This document shows, one piece after another, positions 22,852 to 34,604 of a DNA stretch of 64,000 bases. Position 1 is the first letter of the stretch. Each line of letters starts with the position of its first letter. Source of the DNA: Spongilla lacustris (taxonomy: Eukaryota; Porifera; Demospongiae; Spongillida; Spongillidae). The translations under genes and the position numbers were made by a program. The DNA lies in NCBI GenBank assembly GCA_949361645.1, contig OX442418.1:9179376-9243375 (forward strand). Reading direction: 5' to 3'. The notes beneath the pieces were generated by a model. That model searched no databases, was not told the origin of the DNA, and was given only the letters and a program-made list of their open reading frames with translations.

Positions 22852-23637
22852 GTCAGGCGCGTATCCAGGATTTGATGGAGGGGGGTGCTGAACTTATAGC
22901 GCGCTTCGCGCAGCGAAATTTTTGGCAACCACGCCCACTCAGCAGTATACAACAGAGTTTAATACGAACTGCGTTCAATCGGCAAGAATGTTTGCAATCG
23001 GCAAGAATGTTTGCAATCGCCAAGGATGGCGCCAAGCGAATTCATCATACACTAATTAATAGATGTAGACGTATATGATGAACAGCCTCTAGCTTTATCC
23101 GCTTTAGCACACTAAATGATCCGCTGAGTGCGTTGCGAATACTGATAAGTGCTCTGGCAATGCAGCTTTAATACTGCGGATACAATCTGCTGATGGAAGA
23201 CTGCAAACTTCCGTCGTTTCACTGTATACATGCCAGGGATAACTTTGGAGCTACTTGTCTTATATACGTTGAAAGATGCATCCATTGGCACACCTCGAAT
23301 GAGAAAAGTGCATGTAATCAGCACCTGGCTAAGCGTGGTTGACGAGCATGCTAATATTGGCACTGATTACTGGTGTTCTTTGTCCCCACAAAGCTTCCTA
23401 CTATGCCAAAGTGTGGAGTACTAACTAAAAAGCTGGAGGACGAGTAGCAGTCAACGGAATCCAACTAGGAACCGCTTAATAATCTTGTATAGTGATGTGA
23501 ATAATAGAAATGATTAGAATTAAATTACCGCGCTAAGCGTAAGCATAACTATAAATTACACTATTTGAGTTATTATATTCATTCTTGTGTTGGAGGGGGG
23601 TGCCTTAGCCCCCTGGCCCCCCCTAAATACGCCACTG
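22852..23637. mobile_element. Possible hAT-like element remnant
   Basis: The left end CAGGCGCGTATCCAGG and right end CCTAAATACGCCACTG are imperfect inverted partners (about 12 of 16), each bordered by a G or C run. No 8-bp target duplication could be read, so the pairing is tentative. The interior has no recognised protein. Confidence 0.35.
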
Positions 23638-23639
23638 CA

Positions 23640-24240
23640 TATACTGAACTCAAAATATTGAAATACTACCTTTTTCATATGGTCACATGACGCGTGGGCG
23701 TTAATTGCTTTATTTGCCTCCACGGAAATATATGGGCCTCGGTTTTTTATACTTTTCGATATGCTCTCTAGACTAGAGGGAAAGTTGAATAACATACGCT
23801 AAACGGTAGGCTAATGTAACATACCTTTTGCCTGTACTTCTATTGTACAGCCGAATGCTATTACGTCACGCGATAAATGCAATCATATTCATACTTGGCC
23901 CTGACCCATATCATTATGTACGTAGGCATACGTAGCTATATCTCTGCGCTGCGTTTCAATGTGTTCGCGTACACATAGTCGTTGCAAGTTGTGTTCCCCC
24001 CCCCCCCCCCCCCCCCTGGATCCGCTACTGTATATCTTAAGCTTTAGAATGCGTTTGATCACAATAACTAGTCGATCAAGCATTGCCAAAGCGAAGGGAA
24101 ATTTTGGGGACAATTGCCGTGGTAGCATGCAGCATGTTCAAGCGATGAAGCATACCTCGTGAGAATGCTCAATGAGTGAAGTGTGGCGTAGAGCTAGTTT
24201 GAAGAAAATAAGTCCTATCGCTTTAATGATATCATAGATA
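23640..24240. other. Noncoding stretch with a further hAT-like end
   Basis: Holds a 21-base C run (23,996-24,016) followed by CTGGATCCGCTACTG, a variant of the hAT-like terminus. Nothing else was recognised. Confidence 0.4.
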
Positions 24241-24726
24241 TTAGAGTAATGGATTGGAAGCATCACTATGAATCTCATTAGTTACGTACAGTCCGCGTTT
24301 CGATCGATTCACAGCTGCTATAGATGAATCGAATGCTTCAATGGCTACTGCACTTGTTGTACCTCCCGAATCTACTGGTTCCAGTCCTACTGTCACCGTA
24401 GCATCGTATGCCACAGGCATAGTGCATTCCAGTATTTTAGTGGCGTCTTTTATTTGTAGGTTAGGCCTACATACACTACTAGTAATCAGTGCCGAGTCTC
24501 GATCTACTAGTATCAATATTATTTTCCTACAGATTTGTTAAAAGCTGCAGTTTGTACGTTATTGGAATATGATAGCTTCACACGGTTGCCATCTGTCACA
24601 GCACAGAGAGCTCACACGGCGGCTACAGAACTACAGTATTGTAGTGGTGTGGGAGGGCCGAAAATGCTTTAACACTCAATGCCTTCACAGCTGATGTAAT
24701 ATCAGAATTTGCAATGGTCTTAAATA

Positions 24727-24845
24727 TGTAAAGGCCAGCTTTAATGTCAAGAAGTGCGCAGCCAGAGTGGATACACAGTACAAATACAGATGCACACGTC
24801 CAGTACGCATGCGCAATAATTAACTAAGATGTTATGTTCACTACA
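24727..24845 (-). repeat. 3' LTR of the deleted gypsy element
   Basis: 119 bp; pairs with 25,703-25,821. On the minus strand it starts TGTAGTGAACATAACATC and ends CCTTTACA. The polypurine tract lies immediately upstream. Confidence 0.92.
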
Positions 24846-24873
24846 CTATTCCCCTCCCTGGGGAACAAGTCCA

Positions 24874-25707
24874 TCAATATATATTATGCCCAAATCTTTC
24901 CGGCTTTTTATGTCTTCGGTTGGACTTCCTGCTAGGTTGCACTTTTTCATAGTGTTGACCTGCCGGATTCCGACATTCAACTGGAACTAGTTGTGGTTCA
25001 GTGATACCCTCTGGAGCTGGCTCTGTAAGTGTTGTAGTTTCCTCTTTGGTTACCGGCCGGTTTTGAAATACTTCCACTTCAAGTGGTTCTGGTTCGTCAT
25101 TACCCTCTAGAGGTTCTGTTGTAGTTGCCTCTTCACGTGTAAGGAGTGGGGGCGTGGTCCCCTGATCCTCGTCCTGTTGAACTGCGATTTCCTCCAAGGG
25201 TGTGGCTTCCGGTAGAGTTACACACGGCTTCAATCTATCAAAATGAACCACAGTACTCCTTCGACGAGAGTCCCTGTGTTGAAGCAAAAACAAAACATCA
25301 CTTATTTGTTTTACTACCCTGTATAGCCCCTGCCAATAACGATGCAGCTTTGGTGATTTTCCCCAAGGAACTGCTGGGCAATGAAGCCATACCAGATCAT
25401 CCACCGCGTACGGTTTACCATGTGTAGCTCTATCTTATAGAGCCTTTTGCCGTTGATGTCGCAGTCCCATCCTTTCTCTAACCTGGTGGTAGGCACTCTC
25501 CAGACGTAGCCTCAGATCCAGGGCATACTGATTCACCTGTGCGGGAGTGGTAGAAGGGGGAAGGCCATACATGACATCAGCAGGGAGGCGTGCCTCCCGA
25601 CCGAACATCAAATAAAAGGGTGTGCACCCAGTTGACTCTTGCACACTAGTACAGTAGGCCAGCATGACCATCGGGACATGAAGATCCCACTCCTGACACC
25701 AATGTAA
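24874..25707 (-). pseudogene. Gypsy integrase C-terminal fragment with one nonsense codon
   Basis: Read on the minus strand from about 25,707: WCQEWDLHVPMVMLAY, then a segment QESTGCTPFYLMFGREARLP typical of the end of Ty3/gypsy integrase cores, then the C-terminal domain (VVHFDRLKPC) and an acidic Pro/Glu-rich tail ending GHNIY at 24,874. One TAA at 25,435-25,437 replaces the tyrosine expected after RQKAL; the frame is otherwise continuous on both sides. Everything upstream (gag, protease, RT, RNase H, integrase N-terminus) is missing. Confidence 0.85.
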
Positions 25708-25821
25708 AGGCCAGCTTTAATGTCAAGAAGTGCACAGCCAAAGTGGATACACAGTACAAATATAGATGCACACGTCCAGTACGCATGCGCAATAATTAAC
25801 TAAGATGTTATGTTCGCTACA
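25703..25821 (-). repeat. 5' LTR of the deleted gypsy element
   Basis: 119-bp partner of 24,727-24,845, followed on the minus strand by the tRNA-Leu-type primer-binding site and flanked outside by AATA. Confidence 0.92.
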
Positions 25822-26921
25822 AATACATGTAGAACGAGTTCACAGCAAAAATTGAAAACAGAAACGATATAGAAGTCTTTCCATATTCAGGAGTATCCGT
25901 TTCTTATGAAAGTAAATGGACTACATTTTTGAACGCTTCAACAAGCATCATGCCAGCATCGCCAATTTTTAGCGACTGCGCATTCAAAAGTTTCCTAAAA
26001 TCTAAACTTATATCATCCAAATCGACAACCCCTTCAATTGAGGCATTGAGTTATAATGAAGAGAATGCACTGCTTTACACTGCAGGTTATATTCTCAAGG
26101 CCATTAGAAAAAAATTCAAAAGATCCAGTCATCCATTAAAACAAGACCTGATGTTGTGCCTCAGTGAATCAGCGGATGATAATGGAGATACTAGTGATCA
26201 TCAGTCTTTGGATTGGACTCATCTACTAGACCAAAGTGGAGGCCTCCAGTATATCAGTGATATGACATACAGGCTAATGGGAGCTGTTGAAATTTGTGTA
26301 CAAAATGTCTTCAATAAAGAACTGCGTCAAACAGATGATTCGAGAGCTAAATTGGTATTAGATATCCTTACTAACGAAAATGTGTTGTTCTTTTGGTCAA
26401 TGCTTGCTGTACATTGGTGTGAAGATGAAGCTGATGAACTTCTTCAACAATTGCGGAAGAGTGGGTGACACTTAGAGGATTTTCCTTCACATCTGCCTGG
26501 ATGGAAAAATGTAAACAATCCACCAAAACCTCGGTCCAAAACAGCAAGGGAATTTGGAAAAAAATGCCAGTAAGCAAGAGCAAAATCCAAAAAGCTATAA
26601 TAAAACCTGCAGTTGAAAAGACGCTAATCAGAAGCCAAAAGGCCAAAAAAGCTCTGGCATTTGACAAGACCAAAGATGACAGGAGTTCTGTAACTGGAAA
26701 TGAGGAAGTACATGTACCTACAAGCAACGGTAGGAAGACTAGAGATCTCAGGAGCAGAAATACAGGAGGAGCTCTGCAAAGGTTCAATCGCAAAGGCGAA
26801 AACACTTAATAAATGTGCTTATTAATCAAATTTTCATGTTTTTTATCTACTGGTGCATTATAAGTTACAACATTACATAATGAAGTGTGATATACAATTA
26901 ACATTTCATACGTTACGTGAT

Positions 26922-29717
26922 TTATTCCTTGCACTTTGGCTTAAGGACACGTTTAGTGCGTCGTTTTGGCAGTGGCCTGTTCTCCTATCCAGCATCCACA
27001 CTATCTGCCATGCTACCTCGACAGTTACTTACAGGGCTGGTTTTACAAAAACTGTTCACAACTCGCAATGCTTGTGCATTTTTGTAGAACTCAGCAGCAG
27101 TTGGGTTGTCGTGTGTCCCTCCTCTCTGACGCTGACAACCAAAGTACAGCTCCACAGGATCCTGACATAGTCCTTGGACACCAGACAAAGAGAAGAGGTA
27201 GGGACCCAATTCAAGGAATGATTGTGCTTTGATGAAGAAAATAAATAATAAATAACTGTTGTGGTAGGGTGAAAAAGTGACATACTTGTCATAAATAGTC
27301 CCGTAATTGTATTTTGATATAAAATCATCTTTTTTTATGTTTAGGTGAAAACCCACAGCGTTCATTAACACTGTTTTCCCACGACTTCAGATACGGCAAG
27401 AATTCATCTTGAAGCCACTACAATGGATTTGGCTGCATATATTTGTTTCCATGGATGGATAACTTGACATACCTTATGACGAAAATCATTTGATGACGTA
27501 TATGGCAATTGGAATATCTTCTGTTGTCTCACACCTTGAGTAACTACTTACGTTTTAAAAAATTGTCAAACATGTTGCAGCAGTTTCTTCAGCATCAGGT
27601 CCACCAGTGAGCTGCAAAGCTTTTGAAACCTTTTCACTGTCTACCTATGAAATAAAGGTTAAGCTTAATCAATATGTATACATGTATACATTCTGTACCA
27701 TACCTGAACAGCCAGATCAACTCGCATTTTAGAAAAGGAGATCAAGTTAAAATGTTCAAACTTCATCTTTGGAATAAGTGACAGACCTGATCCATCACTT
27801 TTATACAATGAGTACAGATGTGACAAGGAAATGTACTTCCCTCTGCACTGAAATATAATAAATGCAATCATCATATTCTAATAAATCAAACTGGTCACAT
27901 AACCCATAGAGTTGGATTCTTCGATGCCCAACAATTCCTCACAGTTTTTATCAGATGTGGTGGATCAGAGAAAAAATATAAGTATTTCTTATCTTCAGCA
28001 TATGGATTTTGAAATTTATAAATGGATTCCCCGTTGGATTAATGCAGTTTAACTAGTTTATGATTCACTGATGCACCATCAAAGGTTGTTCCAAGAACCT
28101 ACATGTGCATGTAAGAAGAAGCAATGTAAGTTGATGCATGTAAAGACTTTACAAACCTTAAAGCCACATCTCTCTCGTCTGTACACTGCTTCCCAGAATG
28201 GATCAAACAATAGGTTACCAGTAAGAAAGATTTTTGCAAGGAAAATGGGCATAAATGAACTTAAGTGAAGTAAATATTCCTCGCACCATGAATGTCAGAA
28301 TGGTTTTTGCCAAAGGCTTATCAGGCTGGCTAAGACCTTGCTCAAATTCTTGCACAAAGCTTAGCAGCTCATTGGTAATGTCTCCTAGATTAGTGAAGCC
28401 AATCACACTGCCACTCATCAATGAGTATGACAACACATTTCTGCCATTCCACAAGGGAATCAATACCAGCAGCAGACATCAACACCTGTTCATCTACAGC
28501 TGATGAGAACCCTGGGTTTCCTGTACAGTAGTGAGTATAGTCACGGAGGGTCCGTTGTGAAGGAAGATGCATCACTTCACGGGCTTTATCATACGCTTTC
28601 TACAATTGATGTCTGAGTGACAAGCATCATCTTATCATTAAAGGATGCCATGATTCTCATTGCCCTACAATCCGTCCTTTTGGATGACATAGCTAAAGAT
28701 GCAGCTTGAGACTGCTGCTCCCAGAATATGCGCTGGAAACAATCACTTGGAGCCTGTGCCATAATACTCTTATTGTCACTGACAATGGTACAGAGGTCTT
28801 CTTCAAGGTCTTCTTGGACAGTGACACCTTTATTTTCATTTTCATTTTAGAACCAGACGATTGTGCTTGGAACTCATTTTTCGAAGTTCAATCTTTTGCA
28901 TTTTAATTTGCTCAGTCTTTTCGACATCTGTTAGATAATACACATTGGTATAACTTAAAGATCTACTGTGGATGTGATTCTTTCTTCCTTTTCCTAATAG
29001 CCATATATTGTAGCTCTCAATGTGCACCTGTATTTGTCACATTGTTGGCAACAAGAGGGCCCATCTGATGACAGTAGAAGTTGGCACTGGTTGTGGCGTA
29101 TTGTAGCATATGGAAGTGTTATTGTGTCACGATGAGCCACAGTTTTGTCTGCAGAAGAATAATTAATGTAAAGTAACACACTGAATGATTTAAATGATTC
29201 TGGTATACCTGAAAAGTCAAGGTTCACAAACTGTTGGTCTGGGTTACCAACACAAATAACTCCACTGTTTATCTTTTCCACCAATTCTATGACGTGATCA
29301 ACACAATCCAATGTATGATAAAAGCAAGCCAACATGGAACATCTCTCTATACTAATGTTGCAGCTAAAAACTGAGTGTCCACATCAACAGTTGGTCAATG
29401 TGAATGGTGTATTTTACTTCAATGTGCTGCAATGGTGGGCATTGTGTAAGACAGCAAAGTCGTATATTGGAAGCTTCTGATAATGAGCTTGTCATGTTAA
29501 CCCAGTTTGTAGGAAGTTCAAATGCTACTTTTAGCCGTGAATTGAGTTGTAATGCATTGGTCACATGAGCAGCTGTGAACACTTTGCGTGGTATGGAAAT
29601 GGGAAGGGCACTGCTTTCTGTTGTTGCAGATTGCTGGTGCATTACTTGCTCTTCTATCTTGCGTTTTTTTCTTTCATACTTTTTCCTCGTTACGAACATC
29701 AACTTCCTCTTTCTCAT
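26922..29717 (-). pseudogene. P-element/THAP9-like transposase gene, degenerate
   Basis: Minus-strand coding blocks follow the order of P-type transposases. There is an N-terminal basic block (29,717-29,364), a block with a CVGNPDQQF segment (29,335-28,994), a short coiled-coil-like piece (29,027-28,842), and FWEQQSQAA (about 28,730). Next come a SQRTLRDYTHY segment leading to VVILIDEW (28,575-28,430, a likely catalytic aspartate), IGFTNLGDITN (about 28,400) and MVRGIF (about 28,290). SDPPHLIKTVRNCW (about 27,960) and GLSLIPKMKFEH (about 27,770) follow. The C-terminal block is QDPVELYFGCQRQRGG (about 27,150), ending near 26,985 or, past one TAG, at 26,922. Several joins need frame changes or lack splice sites. 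No THAP finger was found; a possible 5' exon lies near 30,570-30,660. It cuts and pastes DNA when intact; this copy is probably dead. Confidence 0.6.
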
Positions 29718-29719
29718 AA

Positions 29720-30660
29720 TAGCTTACAGCAAAACCAAAAAAAGTGTAATAATATACAGCACACATACCATATCCAACATCGGTACAAATATTAAAAGAA
29801 CGAGATCGGAGTGCACTGTATATAAGACCTCAGCATCGTCAAATAAGATTTTTCTCTATGTTGAGATGTGCAGACCTTAAAAGACCTACTAGAAGATGTG
29901 TTCCAGTCCCATGAATTTGGCTATTTTATACACAGTACTCACCCTGTATTGCCAGAGTTTCATGCTACCTATACATCTATGATACCCAATCAAATGTATT
30001 GTCGCACGGACTACCAGAAATCATATAGAAGGCGCTACTGTAGCCTACGGTACTAAGCGCACAGTCCCACAAAGCTTTTGCAGTCGATAGCAGGCGAACA
30101 CTAAAAATTGGTAAAATGTTTAAAATGGTTAACTACGTTTCTCACTGGTTGAACACAACCAAAGGGTACGGATAAGTGCCAAACTCGTTAACTTATGTAC
30201 GGTCACCCCCAAATTGTCGAAACAAGGATTGTTCATACTAGTTCTATTGAACGTAAATGGATCACGTGAGATGTTTCCAATCTATTACTCTAATATCTAT
30301 GAAGATACATAGCGTCAAACACAAAAATATACCTTCCGCACCAGGCAAATTGTTGTACCATGATGGTTGATGAACTTGGCTTCAAAGTTGGTTTTCCAAA
30401 AAGAATGAAGGTCAATGTAGGGGTGATTTGAAGCTTTCTGTACTAATAGAAGCGTACTTACAGCCCTGTATATGTGATGAAAAATTACGACTGTTTCGAG
30501 GAGGACGATTGTCAAGGAAACACAAGTTTGAGTGCAAATGGCGCCAATGCAGTGAACATATTGACTTACTGTGATTGACATTTGGAAGAATACTAGGAGG
30601 GCCCGGCCCATCTGCAGCAGCAACAGAAGTAACTGTTGTGCAGACACTTAGTATGACGTC
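29720..30660. other. Region 5' of the P-like gene
   Basis: May hold 5' exons of the minus-strand gene: 30,655-30,585 reads without stop as a VTSVAAADGPGPPSIL segment ending at a gtaagt donor. No terminal inverted repeats were recognised around the gene. Confidence 0.3.
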
Positions 30661-32930
30661 ATACTAATGCGGAACATTAATAGTACCACTGCAATGTATT
30701 GCATTTCCAATCCCATTCCGTAAGGTCTTCAATCTATCAATGTACGGATTTACTACTAATTATATTCATAACATGTGCCCACGTCAGTTCTGACCAGAAT
30801 CCATGCAGTGGCTATGAATAAAGATGGAAGCTAAACTACACGAATCCCCACGTATGTATAAAGGCTTACCTTTATCTGTGGCATGTGCATAAAGCTAGAG
30901 CTAGAGCTTAACAATCTGCGACTAAAACAGACAAATATACACATGAATAACATATCGCGTGCGTTTATGTAACAATGAATTTAATTAAGCAGGAAAATTT
31001 TATACCCAGGCCTTAAGTGCCCTGAGTTGATCTGACTGACTACACTCATATTGGAGGCAGAGGCCTTGGACCACATGTAATATTTGTCTGTGCATGTGTG
31101 TGGACTAGTGTTGTGTGCATGTCTGATGAGATTGTCATGCGTTGTAGGAATGTCATCAACATGTGGTCAGCTAGAATTTTTTTTTGGGTGTGGGGGGTGG
31201 GTTACAGTACTTAAAGAGCCATATTCTTTCGTGACTACCACAGCTTTTGGGTGTGCACTAATAAAGGCATGATCACAATAGTACCTGATAAGGTGATTTG
31301 AACTTAAGCAGCCATTCCCTATAGGTGCAGAACCATGCAATTTGACCTCATATTGACTTTTACCACTACGTTGACATTCAGTCAGTGTGGATGATTAATT
31401 CGAATTGGTCTTCCAAACAGTCGTTCGCAATATTAATTGCTTCATGTGCCAGCTTGCCCTAACCAACTCATGAAAGTTCGAGCTGGAACCTTACCTCACC
31501 ATTTATATAGCTCTCAATCTTATTTTAATTATTTTATACTTTGCTAGCAATTAGTTTATATCCACCCAAAAATCACACAAATTTGCTGCAGTTTTAGTAT
31601 TGTATATTGCAATTTGTGTTTTTCCAAACCAACCCAAAGTTAAGCTCTTGCAGCCAATAGCAATAGTTTAACATTAACTAGATGGAGCAGTGTGGTAATT
31701 ATAATGTGTAACAGAACTGAACACCCTTCAGTTCACATCTTCCATACAAGATACCAACAGACATATACATATTCCTTAATAGGATTATTAATCTAAATGA
31801 ATTAAAGTTTTAAAAATTAAAAGCAAGGTTTATGAACTGCAGAATAAGTTTTTTTTTTTAATACTAGCATTAGTTAATATTCCAAATTCAAATATGAAGA
31901 CGCTAGACTATTACAATTTCAGTGGACTAATTAGCTATGCTTATTAAAACAAATAACCTTAGCAAAATATGACCTTAAATGTTTTAATATCTCACTATAT
32001 AAGTTTAACTTAGTAATTTGAAATAAATGTCTCAGGGCAGTTAAGGCATGGGTTCTCAATAGAAACCTTTTTTCTAACATAGTTGCTATGCACTGTGATA
32101 TATTTAAATTATGAATGCATAATATTAAAGCCTGTATTAAACTCGATATAGTATTGCATTTAATGCATGATGACGTCACGCGGACACGGGCAATTAATGA
32201 ATATATACCTTAACCGTATGGAATCAAATACGGAACTGAAGACGTGACAGTAATGTCTTAAAAACATTAGTACATATTGCACTTACTATGGACTACATAA
32301 GTGCCAGTAGGACCTTTCTGAATTCAGTCTTAGCGGACAGATAAATTTAATAACGCTCTAAAGTTTGGACCTTTTTTCAATTTGATCAACTAATACTCAC
32401 AGTAACTTGGTAATCAAGATTATAATCGTCTGGTCCTACTGCAATTCGGTAAGTGCAATGACTCTAGAGTTTTATGGTAGATGTAAAAAAAATTAACTGG
32501 CACGGCATCAACTCAGTAAGCGTTGCTTTTGTTGAGTACTACCTCCATTTTCGCGCGCCGCCACGTAACTAGGCTACGCACGCGCGCCGCTATGGCGGGA
32601 TAAGCCCGCGTTCGTTCGGCTGCTAGGGTAATAGTGGAGTGTACGCATGTTTTTGTTTTGAATCGCCAGCCTTTTTACTATAATAAGCGTCTGTGGGTTC
32701 TGCTGAGTCGAGCTGACACGGATACCACCCACAAACCGCATTCTAAACGATTGTGGGTTTTGTGGGTGCTAACGTATACACTCATACACGCACACACATA
32801 AACAAAGCGTGTAACGGCTTTCAAAGATAAACACAATAACAACTACATGTATTCGATGTCAAATCCGAGAGCTCTCTATGGCAATGCTCCTGAAAGTCCT
32901 CTGTATACCCCCTACATGTGTTCTCCTGTA
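30661..32930. other. Noncoding stretch
   Basis: AT-rich. Apart from the 0.4-kb repeat copy at 31,029-31,440, I see no genes. An imperfect palindrome of GTGGGTT / AACCCAC-type words lies at about 32,690-32,770. Confidence 0.4.
31029..31440 (+). repeat. 0.4-kb duplicated segment (copy 2 of 2)
   Basis: Same-orientation copy of 13,446-13,847; the G-rich insertion near 31,190 is longer here. Confidence 0.85.
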
Positions 32931-32939
32931 TGTAATTAT

Positions 32940-33465
32940 ATGGTGTGGTATGAGGGAAGATGGGTGTGGTGTGAGGAGGGAAGAAGGGTGTGGTATGAGG
33001 AAGGAAGATGGGTGTGGTGTGAAGAGGGAAGATGGGTGTGGTGTGAAGAGGGAAGATGGGTGTGGTGTGAAGAGGGAAGATGGGTGTGGTGTGAGGAGGG
33101 ATGATAGGTGTGGTGTGGATGGAAGACGGGTGTGGTGGGAGGGATGATGGGTGTGGTGCAAGAAAGGAACATGGTGCGGTGTGAGGAGGGAACATGGGTG
33201 CAGTGTGAGGAGGGAACATGGGTGTAGGGGGAGGAGGGAACATGGGTGTGAATGTGAGGGAACATGGGTGTAGTGTAAGGAGGGAACATGGGTGTAGGGT
33301 GAGGAGGGAACATGGGTGTAGGGTGAGGAGGGAACATGGGTGTAGTGTGAGGAGGGAACATGGGTGTAGTGTGAGGAGGGAACATGGGTGTAGTGTGAGG
33401 ATGGAACATGGGTGTAGTGTGAGGAGGGAACATGGGCATAGCATGAGGAGGGAACATGGGTGTGG
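32940..33465. repeat. Minisatellite, ~24-bp GGGTGTGGTGTGAGGAGGGA unit
   Basis: Two related sub-arrays. From 32,940 to about 33,145 the unit contains AAGATGGGTGTGGTGTGA; from about 33,150 to 33,465 it contains GGAACATGGGTGTAGTGTGA. Together there are more than twenty units. Proline/histidine-rich open frames on the minus strand up to 218 codons come from the repeat and are not real genes. Confidence 0.95.
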
Positions 33466-33479
33466 CCTTCTGTGCACCT

Positions 33480-33939
33480 TTTGCCTCTTCTAGAGCACTC
33501 CTGCGGTCCAGCTAGGGCATTGAGATGGGAACATGGGCGCTGGAGGGAACCATCTACATGTCTGAAGTGGGATTATTAAAACACAGTACTACATAGCATA
33601 GAGATAGCCATAGATAGTGGTATGGCACACACTCTTAAATCAAGTATGGGTCGTCTGTACATATATACCATATGTATCACTCTAAATATGTAGTAAACAC
33701 TTAATTGCTTGCACAATTTTAGATCTAGCCTGCACACTTTCCTCGTAGTACTAGTAGGCCCAGGCAGGTGGGCTTAGGCTAGAATCGATCGATAATTGAA
33801 TACCTCTCTCAGTTATCGTTTCAAAACACACCGCACAACGCACACTCACGCAAGATAATCACGCTCGTATGACTGTACAGTTTATTATTATACCAAGCAC
33901 GACTAGGCTCCTTTGCACGTAAACATATACTGCATCATA

Positions 33940-33978
<39 letters not shown>

Positions 33979-34600
33979 ACACGACACTAAATAACGCCCC
34001 CCACACACAACACTAAATACGTATACGCCCCCCCACACACACACACACGCACGCAAGCACGCAAACATTATACAACGTACTTAAAGATCGAAACAAAACA
34101 CACATAACGAGAGAGAATGACAATATCAGCCGCCCGGCCGCATCGCTTCACATAAGTCACGTGCGATAACGTAGCAATGAATTTCATTAACTCTATAATT
34201 TTTAAACCCACGCCTTAACTGCCCTGAGGTTATTCACTGCATAATTCATATCCTGTGCAATTTATATTATCAGATATCTCTAACCTTAATCTTGAATGAT
34301 TTTACGTTGATTTAAATTTGGCAGAGTTTTGATACAATTACTTAACCACTTACCATATATTATTTGCCTAATTGTTCTACGTGATAATGTATATTGATCA
34401 AGGTTAATTCAGTTTTACTGATTTTAAAGTGTTGTGGACACTCGGTAATACCCCCCCCCCCCCCCCCCCCCCCCCCCCTTTTTTTGTGCCCAATGAAATT
34501 GACCAGAACTAATTTTACTTTGAACTTGAATGGTCAATGCCAAACTGATAACAGAATGTAATAACTGAGAATGAAATTAATGTCCCAAGAAAACAGTGTT
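33480..34600. other. Noncoding stretch with CA repeat and poly-C
   Basis: Holds an ACAC dinucleotide-type repeat (about 33,943-34,060) and a 28-base C run (34,451-34,478). No exons are seen until the 3' end of the HECT gene at 34,605. Confidence 0.6.
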
Positions 34601-34604
34601 GAAT

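Larger units (their letters stand above)
24727..25821 (-). mobile_element. Internally deleted Ty3/gypsy LTR retrotransposon
   Basis: Two 119-bp direct repeats, 24,727-24,845 and 25,703-25,821, begin TG and end CA on the minus strand and are flanked by a 4-bp duplication AATA (24,723-24,726 and 25,822-25,825). The polypurine tract AGGGAGGGGAATAG abuts the 3' LTR at 24,846. Directly inside the 5' LTR is TGGTGTCAGGAGTGGGAT, which is complementary to the 3' end of a leucine tRNA and so reads as a primer-binding site. Only the integrase C-terminal half remains inside (857 bp), so the element is non-autonomous. The LTRs differ at a handful of positions, so the insertion is not very old. Confidence 0.92.
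24244..26809 (+). pseudogene. Damaged multi-exon plus-strand gene of a repeated family, interrupted by an LTR element
   Basis: The best-supported part is 25,833-26,809. A segment around EENALLYTAGYILKAI is followed by DWTHLLDQSGG and FFWSMLAVHW. After a frame shift at about 26,450 comes EEWVTLRGFSFTSAW and a lysine-rich tail ending at 26,809. Upstream, coding-like pieces at about 24,260-24,463 (ending before gttagg) and about 24,533-24,680 (after a CCTACAG acceptor) are candidate 5' exons. The LTR element at 24,727-25,821 sits between them. I recall similar proteins as multi-copy in sponge and cnidarian genomes and suspect a transposon origin, but cannot name a domain. Its 3' end lies about 110 bp from the 3' end of the convergent P-like gene. 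Confidence 0.45.

Noticed and set aside
32821..33493. 218-codon and 173-codon proline/histidine-rich frames
   Set aside because: Produced by the 24-bp minisatellite; all frames stay open and no conserved motif exists.
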